Assembly: GCA_031216915.1 (NCBI GenBank)
Contig: CM062290.1
Span: 386,180,718 to 386,244,717 of the forward strand
DNA: 64,000 nucleotides
From: Pictodentalium vernedei
Lineage: Eukaryota > Mollusca > Scaphopoda > Dentaliida > Dentaliidae
Reading direction: 5' to 3'
Shown: positions 60,255-64,000 of the stretch, piece by piece
How positions within the stretch are numbered: position 1 is the stretch's first letter
Layout of the letters: every line of letters starts with the position of its first letter
Position numbers and translations under genes: made by a program
Notes under the pieces: model-generated
What the model was told of the DNA's origin: nothing
Databases searched by the model: none
Seen by the model: only the letters and a program-made list of their open reading frames with translations

Positions 60255-61721
60255 ATTTCAATGGAGATTTAGAGGGTGGACGTATGGGCGAAATGGCCCC
60301 TGTAGTTTTCTTCGGTGAATTTTTCCTCGGGGATCTATTCTGTGAAGAAATCGGACGTAATTGTTCGAATGTTTCATCGATACAATCACCCACATCCATA
60401 TCCTCAAGACCTTCAAACCTGTTGCGAACAACAGGATTTTGAAGAACCTTAGGTAATCTGTCCGATAATTGTTTTTGTTTCATTTTTTCTTTTTTCTTTT
60501 CCTCTTTTTCTAATTTTTTAATTTGACTCTGACTCAGATTGTGCTGTTGTGATCTTTGTTCTGGTTTAGACTTTGTTTGGTTTTGTTCATTTTTCTTTTC
60601 TGAATAAGTGTTATGTTCCTTAGTTTGTACAGGTTTGGACGTATCCTTTCCTACTTTTCGTTCTGTTTTATCATCTGTTGGTTTGGGATTTTGTTCTTTT
60701 TTCTGGTCTGATTTTGTTAAATCTTTGGTTCCCCCAGGTGTTTGTCCTGCTTTTAATTTTTCTGTTGTTTGTGTTGTGGAATTTGTTTGTGTTGACTGTA
60801 TCTCTGTTTGTTCTATTGTGAAACCCTGTACTAAAGAGGGAATCGTCCCTTTAAGCCACGTGTATTGCGTTTGACATTCCACTGAAGTTGTTGGTAATTT
60901 TTGTGTTAATTTTTTTGCATAAGTTGGTGATGATAGGTTCATGCCAGGCATTGATGTCACTATTGTTCTCGCCTCCTTAAAACTGATTTGTCTTTCGCAT
61001 TTAACTTTTTGAATTTCTTTTTCTCTTTTCCATACAGGGCAATCCTTTGATGCAGCCACATGATTGCCCTGGCAGTTACAACACTTGATGGTATTTGTGC
61101 AAGGGTCCGGATGTTCTTCGCCACATTTAAAACAGATATTTCTTCCTCTACAATTATTTTGTCCGTGACCATATTTCTGACATTTGAAACATCGAAGTGG
61201 ATTTGGAATGAATAAATCCACTCCGATGTTCATGTATCCTACTTTTAATGATTTTGGTGGCTGAGAAGAGTTAAATGTCAGTATGTATGTATTTGTTTGT
61301 ATAGGCTTTCCTTCTTTTTTAATTTCAATCCTTTTAACGTTAGTAACCCCCTGTGATTCTAGTTCTTTTTGAATTTCCAATACATCAATGCCTGACAGTT
61401 CCTTAGTACGTACAACACCTTTGCAGCTGTTTAATGTTTTATGAGCAAAGGTATTGACCTCCATATCAACGAGTTTATCTATCTTAAGTAAATTCAAAGC
61501 CTGCATTTCTCGTTTACATTCAATTAGAATTGCCCCTGATCTTAACTTTCTAACATTTTTAACATCACCAGCTATTCCTGTTATGGCTTTTTCTAAAGCA
61601 AATGGATTAATATCAGATGCTTTTTTATTCTCATCGTTAGCATATATAATGATAAATTTTGGCCAGCTTTTCAAAATGGTTTGTACTTTGTCTTGATCTG
61701 AGTCGGAGTCATTGTCTGAAA
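60247..61721 (-). pseudogene. LINE ORF1, zinc-knuckle protein, 5' truncated
   Basis: Open from the D junction (SDNDSDSDQDKVQTILKSWP) to the stop at 60247. A fold-like N-terminal part (RSGAILIECKREMQALNLLK) resembles the RRM-like domain of such ORF1s. Then come three Cys/His knuckles (CFKCQKYGHGQNNC, CFKCGEEHPDPC, CCNCQGNHVAASKDC), then a Lys/Gln/Thr-rich tail with charged coiled-coil character (KKLEKEEKKKEKMKQKQ). It would bind the LINE RNA. The last 8 nt, ATGGCTAA, overlap the ORF2 start, suggesting coupled termination and reinitiation. The true start codon is lost beyond DIRS copy D. Confidence 0.9.
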
Positions 61722-62023
61722 GTTAAAAAATTTATAGTAATTTATATATTTTTTATACTTACCAATGACCCAGACATAGCTGGTGCTAACTCTTAAAATA
61801 TAGGGCCAAACACAAATTTTGCCCCCCAATCCCCAAAATTTGCATCTAAAACTAAAGAAAACATGTCCTGAAAGGCCCTCCACACCTCGCCCCCACTGCG
61901 CATGCGCAGTGTCAAGGACGTTCCGAAATTGGCGCCATTTATCATTCTAATAACCAGTGCCTGGTAAGCGCTATGTACTCAGCGGGGAGGCAAGAGTTCC
62001 CAACTCCTGGGAGGGCCATCCCC

Positions 62024-62105
62024 GTCTGGGTCATTGGTAAGTATAAAAAATATATAAATTACTATAAATTTTTTAACATTTTTATACTGTACCAATGACC
62101 CAGAC
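62024..62105. repeat. Internal complementary region of DIRS D
   Basis: Identical in layout to C 6914-6995. Its second half predicts that the unseen right end of D reads ACAGTATAAAAAT. Confidence 0.85.
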
Positions 62106-62659
62106 ATAGCTGAATAGTAAAAAGGCTGGAGGGCCAAGGACATAGAGCAAAATGGAATACGCTCAATAAAATAAAATAGAGTCATCCCCTGTAGGGAAAA
62201 GAAGTAATAGGCCTTACATGTATCTTTCTTATTTATGATAAATTAGAAAGATACAACACCTTCCAAAAATTGAGCTTCATACATCCATGTACTCTATTAA
62301 TATCCAATAATCCTTATACTAATAATTTTTAAAGTAAGCCAATAATAAAGTAAGTCTAGAGAATAGAGACTCTTATACTCCTAAAAGTGTGTGAGAATTG
62401 CATAATCATGTCCGTTGACATATGCAATATTCAAAAGCTATACTTTAAAAACTAAGACTTGAATGAATTTTATAAACTTAAACTTCTCACTAAACAACCA
62501 TCCCAATAACAGCTCAGAATTACTAACTCCGGAGGAGGTATCCCCTTGTTTTCATAGTAAAAACAGGTGACCCAAGGGAACACCCTCCCCCCCCCCCCCC
62601 CCTTTTTCTTGCCCTGGGTCAAATAGCCCAGAGCGAAGAGGGCAGCCGAACGGAGACAC

Positions 62660-64000
62660 TGCCGAAACAGACAGCCTACCTAGCTATAGTAGCAACTGTT
62701 AAGTGAATGACATTCTGAGCAGTAGATAATAGACCTAACAATAGAGGTCTCCAGAAATGGACTCGATATTTCTGAGATAAAATTCATGAATGGATGGCTG
62801 AGCGCAATGAGCAGCCTTCAAAAATCTATAATAGCAACACTATTAATGTAAGCCCAAGAAGTAGAAGAACTCTTACTTCATGAGCCGAAATCTTAAGCAC
62901 AACTGCTAAGCCAATGATATACCATAAGCAGTACGCTAGTTAATAGAATCCATTAACAATAAAATGGAGCGTAACGTCCTTCTACTAGACATCAAAGACA
63001 GAAGAAGCTTACGCCCTTGTAATAAACAGATATCTGTTTATAAATACATAAACTGTACCCGGAAAGAGTAAAGGCCTATGCCCATACGAAGACGGAAGGA
63101 CCTTAAAATAATAGGTTCCGGATAATAGGAGCCTAACTCTTATGCAACAATCCAACCTAAATAGTAACGGAAGTATTGATTCCGAAACTATGAAAGTGAA
63201 AATCATCCATCGATAGTGCATGAAACTCACTGACTCTACAGTAAAAGAGAAACCAACAGAATTACTGTCTAAAAGGTCAGAATTTGAAAACTACTGTTTC
63301 CAGAGGCTCAAATGATTACTTAGCTAAATAAGAACCGAAGTTAAAATCCGTATAGGAATTTAATCTAAAGATTCTAAGTCTATTTATCAAAAAGTTACTA
63401 ACTGACTTAGATAAAGAGACAAAAGACTCAATTGTAAACTATCGTAGAGTGCATAGGTATGAGGTAACATAAACCTATAACCTAAATAACAACAGGCTGC
63501 AGTAGATCTTGTGAAACAAGTATACTAAAAACTAGCAATGAGTAGTATGGAGGGATCAACCATATGAACATAATGATCCCTACACCACGACGGAAGAGCC
63601 TCCACTTTAGTCGCATAGAATAGCGAAGAAGAGGATCTCCTATAGTAAGAAATCGCGTCCAAAGCTCGTCCAGTACAGTGCTTACAATGCAATACGGACC
63701 ACACAACGGAATACATGAAGGTTGCGACCTTGCTGGTTGTGATAAAGATGACACGATTTACCCCGTGAAAAAAGATCCTCACATAGAGGAAGATTTCACG
63801 TTAAGATCCACAGTAGACAAGAGAGTAAATTACTCATGATCTCTGTGAAGATAGAGATGCTATCAACAGAAATGTATTGTGGTTGTTTATCTTAGCAATA
63901 CCTGCTAAAACAACAGCGCCGGAGGATACGCGTATCCTATCATTCCGTCCTATAGATCAATAGAGCGTTAACAGTATAAGCTCAGAGATCTGGACAAGCC
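62660..64000 (-). pseudogene. DIRS D tyrosine recombinase relic
   Basis: Carries the same stops and frameshifts as C 7560-8890. For example, the 73-codon fragment at 63009-63230 is identical in translation to 7901-8122. The decay is therefore ancestral to both insertions. Confidence 0.85.

Larger units (their letters stand above)
56286..61721 (-). mobile_element. I/Nimb-like LINE, 5' part cut off by DIRS copy D
   Basis: ORF1 has three zinc knuckles. ORF2 has an apurinic endonuclease, RT, RNase H and a C-terminal CCHC motif. The 3' tail is ...GCACCAATAAATAAATAAAT instead of poly-A. This combination fits the I group (I/Nimb/Ingi). Its 3' UTR is 56286-56543. The left side of D cuts ORF1 near its start; the missing 5' end should lie right of the window. 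Confidence 0.9.
61722..64000 (-). mobile_element. Non-autonomous DIRS copy D (left part only)
   Basis: It starts GTTAAAAAATTTATAG after ...GTCTGAAA within LINE ORF1. Colinear with C 6612-8890 with about a dozen substitutions and a 2 nt shorter poly-C. It includes left terminus, internal complementary region (62024-62105), NRF1-like palindrome (61897-61908) and the same broken YR relic. The rest (expected about 4.7 kb) is outside the window. Confidence 0.9.

Noticed and set aside
61671-61883. Open frame across the D/LINE junction
   Set aside because: It reads from DIRS terminus into LINE ORF1 in the wrong phase; it is a junction by-product.

Overview
The window is eukaryotic, repeat-dominated genomic DNA from an animal. 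Introns are large, the retrotransposons are of animal types, and several dispersed repeats end in a GACGGAC-rich stretch followed by a hairpin and GAGCTAAAAA. I associate that signature with mollusc (lophotrochozoan) genomes; the assignment is inference. The only host gene I can name is DDOST, the 48 kDa subunit of the oligosaccharyltransferase. Three consecutive internal exons lie on the minus strand (42704-42797, 26827-26972, 2642-2789). The remaining exons fall outside the window or were not found. Almost everything between the exons is transposable element, giving introns of about 15.7 and 24 kb.

Layout. 1-1432: end of a tandem-array element (E1). 1433-3638: old repeats, a DDOST exon and a SINE. 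3639-24901: a complex of three DIRS-like (tyrosine recombinase) retrotransposons. Copy A (3639-17776) is split by copy C (6612-13618), and copy B (17777-24901) abuts A. A and B are near-complete with gag, RT/RNase H and YR frames. C lacks the RT region, has duplicated gag, and is almost identical to copy D, which enters at 61722 and runs off the right edge. 24902-27693: dispersed repeats, two CAGTGG-ended MITEs, a DDOST exon and a foldback element. 27697-42561: two tandem-array elements, E2 and E3. E2 is interrupted by a 7.4 kb CACTAC-ended DNA transposon (29511-36925), itself interrupted by a 2.9 kb hAT element (32127-35018). 42562-45503: a DDOST exon, a MITE within a duplicated 110 bp segment, and array element E4. 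45504-50859: foldbacks, a MITE, a SINE and a duplicated segment. 50860-53118: E5. 53119-55882: two more copies of the duplicated segment and a 160 bp palindrome. 56286-61721: a nearly complete I/Nimb-like LINE (minus strand), cut in ORF1 by DIRS copy D.

How the parts relate. The autonomous-type DIRS copies would supply gag, RT/RNase H and recombinase for the RT-less C/D lineage, which keeps only cis structures: inverted termini, the internal complementary region and an NRF1-like palindrome. The LINE and the tRNA-derived SINE share a 3' tail with a stem that differs by compensatory changes, suggesting the LINE family mobilises the SINE. The array elements have no coding capacity but share a 3' module, so they are probably mobilised in trans by something not in this window.
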